NCBI GenBank assembly: GCA_002344885.1
Contig: DDUQ01000100.1
Coordinates: forward strand, 1 to 6,735
From: Comamonadaceae bacterium UBA2334
GTDB taxonomy: Bacteria; Pseudomonadota; Gammaproteobacteria; Burkholderiales; Burkholderiaceae_C
DNA length: 6,735 nucleotides
Direction: 5' to 3'
In this document: positions 5,725 to 6,735 of the stretch, piece by piece
How the letters are laid out: each line of letters starts with the position of its first letter
How positions within the stretch are numbered: the stretch's first letter is position 1
Notes under the pieces: generated by a model
Seen by the model: only the letters and a program-made list of their open reading frames with translations
Database searches by the model: none
What the model was told of the DNA's origin: nothing
Position numbers and translations under genes: made by a program

Positions 5725-5780
5725 GGGCTACCGCCTTCAGCGGCGAGGTGTTGCGTGGCGGTACCAAACCAACGGTCGAT

Positions 5781-5793
5781 TCTCATTTTGAGA
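5781..5793. promoter_or_regulatory. AT-rich dyad TCTCA-TTT-TGAGA in the nudJ-pntA intergenic region
   Basis: A perfect 5-bp inverted repeat around TTT in the middle of the divergent region. The left side, ATTCTCATT (5779-5787), resembles half of a Fur-type box, but the full 19-bp pattern is not met. It is recorded as a possible operator only. Confidence 0.2.
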
Positions 5794-5840
5794 GGTCCGT
5801 CCAGGCCACACGGCCGACGGTTCCGTTACAGTGTTCGGGT

Positions 5841-5853
5841 TTTGCGTCGCAAA
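5841..5853. promoter_or_regulatory. Operator-like dyad in the pntA leader
   Basis: TTTGCG-T-CGCAAA is a perfect 6-bp dyad with one central base, flanked by a second, offset pair TTCG (5834-5837) and CGAA (5856-5859). It ends 28 bases before the pntA ATG. Such compact symmetry suits a repressor site, and the RNA could also fold into a leader hairpin. No regulator is suggested by the neighbours. Confidence 0.35.
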
Positions 5854-5871
5854 CTCGAAAAGAATGGCCCC

Positions 5872-5876
5872 AGGAG
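5872..5876 (+). promoter_or_regulatory. Ribosome binding site of pntA
   Basis: AGGAG stands 5 nt before the ATG at 5882 and supports this as the true start. Confidence 0.85.
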
Positions 5877-5881
5877 AACCT

Positions 5882-6735
5882 ATGCCAACCGAACCGAATC
5901 CAGCCAACCCATCCAGCAGCGCGCCCCGGGCGTCCCAACTCATTGGCGTACCCAAGGAAACGTTCCCAGGCGAAAAACGCGTGGCCACTGTCCCTGAGGT
6001 GGTGGCCAAACTCGTCAAGCTGGGCTTCAGCGTAGCGGTGGAATCGGGCGCGGGCGATGCCGCCTCGCTGAGCGACGATGCCTACCGTGCCGAGGGCGCG
6101 GTGGTGGTGGCATCTGCCGCCGAACTGTGGGCCACGGCTGACATCGTGTTCAAGGTGCGCCCGCCGAATGCGGAAGAAGTCGCCATGGTGCGCCCCGGGC
6201 AGACGCTGGTTGGCTTCATCTGGCCCGCACAGAACCCCGACCTGATGGACCAACTGGCCGCCGCCAAGGCCACGGTGCTGGCCATTGACGCGCTGCCCCG
6301 CACCTTGAGCCGTGCCCAGAAAATGGACGCGCTCACATCCATGGCCGGTGTCAGCGGCTACCGCGCGGTGGTGGAAGCCGCCAACGCATTCGGCCGCTTC
6401 TTCAACGGCCAGATCACGGCAGCAGGCAAGGTGCCCCCCGCCAAAGTGTTCATTGCCGGTGCCGGTGTGGCCGGCCTCGCCGCCATCGGCGCGGCAGCCA
6501 GCCTGGGCGCCATCGTGCGCGCCAACGACACCCGCGCCGAGGTCGCCGACCAGGTGGTCTCGCTGGGCGGCGAGTTCGTCAAGGTCGACTACGAGGAAGA
6601 GGGCTCGGGCGGTGGCGGCTACGCCAAGGTCATGAGCGAAGGCTTCCAGGCGGCGCAGCGCGCGATGTACGCGCAGCAGGCGCGGGAAGTCGACATCATC
6701 ATCACCACCGCGCTGATCCCGGGCAAGCCCGCGCC
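5882..6735 (+). CDS. pntA: NAD(P) transhydrogenase alpha subunit PntA (partial, 3' end outside window)
   Basis: The first 284 codons of the NAD(H)-binding subunit of the proton-translocating transhydrogenase. This inner-membrane complex uses the proton gradient to reduce NADP+ with NADH, supplying NADPH. After a proline- and serine-rich tail of about 20 residues, family blocks follow in order: IGVPKETFPGEKRVATVPE (21-39), VAVESGAGDAAS, GFIWPAQNPDLMDQL (111-125), the nucleotide-contact loop PRTLSRAQKMDALTSM (139-154) with Arg140, Gln146 and Asp149, GYRAVVEAANAFGRFF, GQITAAGKVPPAK, the Rossmann motif GAGVAG (193-198) with RANDTRAEV, GYAKVMSE (246-253), and EVDIIITTALIPGKPA at the edge. The GSGGGGYAKVMSE stretch corresponds to the mobile loop. 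The frame is open to the last base. Whether this is the long fused alpha subunit (about 510 residues in E. coli) or the short PntAA form with a separate PntAB cannot be decided here. PntB would be expected downstream. Confidence 0.97.
   Translation, partial: MPTEPNPANPSSSAPRASQLIGVPKETFPGEKRVATVPEVVAKLVKLGFSVAVESGAGDAASLSDDAYRAEGAVVVASAAELWATADIVFKVRPPNAEEVAMVRPGQTLVGFIWPAQNPDLMDQLAAAKATVLAIDALPRTLSRAQKMDALTSMAGVSGYRAVVEAANAFGRFFNGQITAAGKVPPAKVFIAGAGVAGLAAIGAAASLGAIVRANDTRAEVADQVVSLGGEFVKVDYEEEGSGGGGYAKVMSEGFQAAQRAMYAQQAREVDIIITTALIPGKPA

Larger units (their letters stand above)
5693..5881. other. Divergent intergenic region between nudJ and pntA
   Basis: This 189-bp stretch must hold the promoters of both the minus-strand Nudix operon and the plus-strand transhydrogenase gene. 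It contains three dyads, listed separately (5707-5724, 5781-5793, 5841-5853), and the pntA ribosome binding site. Hexamers such as TTGAGA (5788-5793) and TACAGT (5827-5832) resemble promoter elements but are 33 bp apart and cannot pair with each other, so I do not place a promoter. Confidence 0.5.

Noticed and set aside
5693..5767. N-terminal extension of nudJ by 25 codons to a TTG
   Set aside because: The extension has no resemblance to NudJ proteins, which start just before the xKPxVTV strand; kept only as a low-probability alternative.
5783..6253. 156-codon minus-strand frame opposite the start of pntA
   Set aside because: Antisense shadow; pntA is supported by a ribosome site and continuous family matches.

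Overview
The window looks like ordinary chromosomal DNA from a betaproteobacterium of the order Burkholderiales, probably Comamonadaceae. The grounds are a porin of the Omp32 / Gram-negative porin type (mature end QSSVTLYG, terminal Phe), the GC-rich codon use of the genes, and the way the housekeeping proteins (MnmA, NudJ-like Nudix, PntA) read. The genus cannot be fixed from this sequence alone.

Layout, left to right. (1) Bases 1-348, + strand: the C-terminal end of a periplasmic substrate-binding protein of the ModA-like type, cut by the window edge and possibly frameshifted near its left end. (2) Bases 617-1525, + strand: a complete outer-membrane porin with a good ribosome binding site and a strong intrinsic terminator (1569-1602). 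(3) Bases 1747-5692, - strand: four genes in one direction, in transcription order a NudJ-like Nudix hydrolase, a TauE/SafE membrane permease (ATGA overlap with the Nudix gene), a Tat-exported FccB/SoxF-type flavocytochrome c sulfide dehydrogenase flavoprotein, and mnmA (tRNA 2-thiouridine synthase). (4) Bases 5882-6735, + strand, divergent from the Nudix gene: the first 284 codons of pntA, the alpha subunit of the proton-translocating NAD(P) transhydrogenase, running off the right edge.

Functional reading. nudJ and mnmA are neighbours in Escherichia coli and, from general knowledge, often in other proteobacteria. Here a two-gene sulfur-related pair (anion exporter family protein plus sulfide-oxidising flavoprotein) sits between them. 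The flavoprotein keeps the three cysteines expected for covalent FAD and the redox disulfide, but no cytochrome c subunit gene lies beside it. That makes it an 'orphan' FccB, and the most interesting biology in the window. Several dyad-symmetric elements sit at gene starts: a 7-bp hairpin that encloses the mnmA start codon, an 8-bp inverted repeat just upstream of nudJ, and a TTTGCG-T-CGCAAA dyad in the pntA leader. No RNA genes, insertion sequences, CRISPR arrays or attachment sites were seen, and nothing clearly amounts to a new system.
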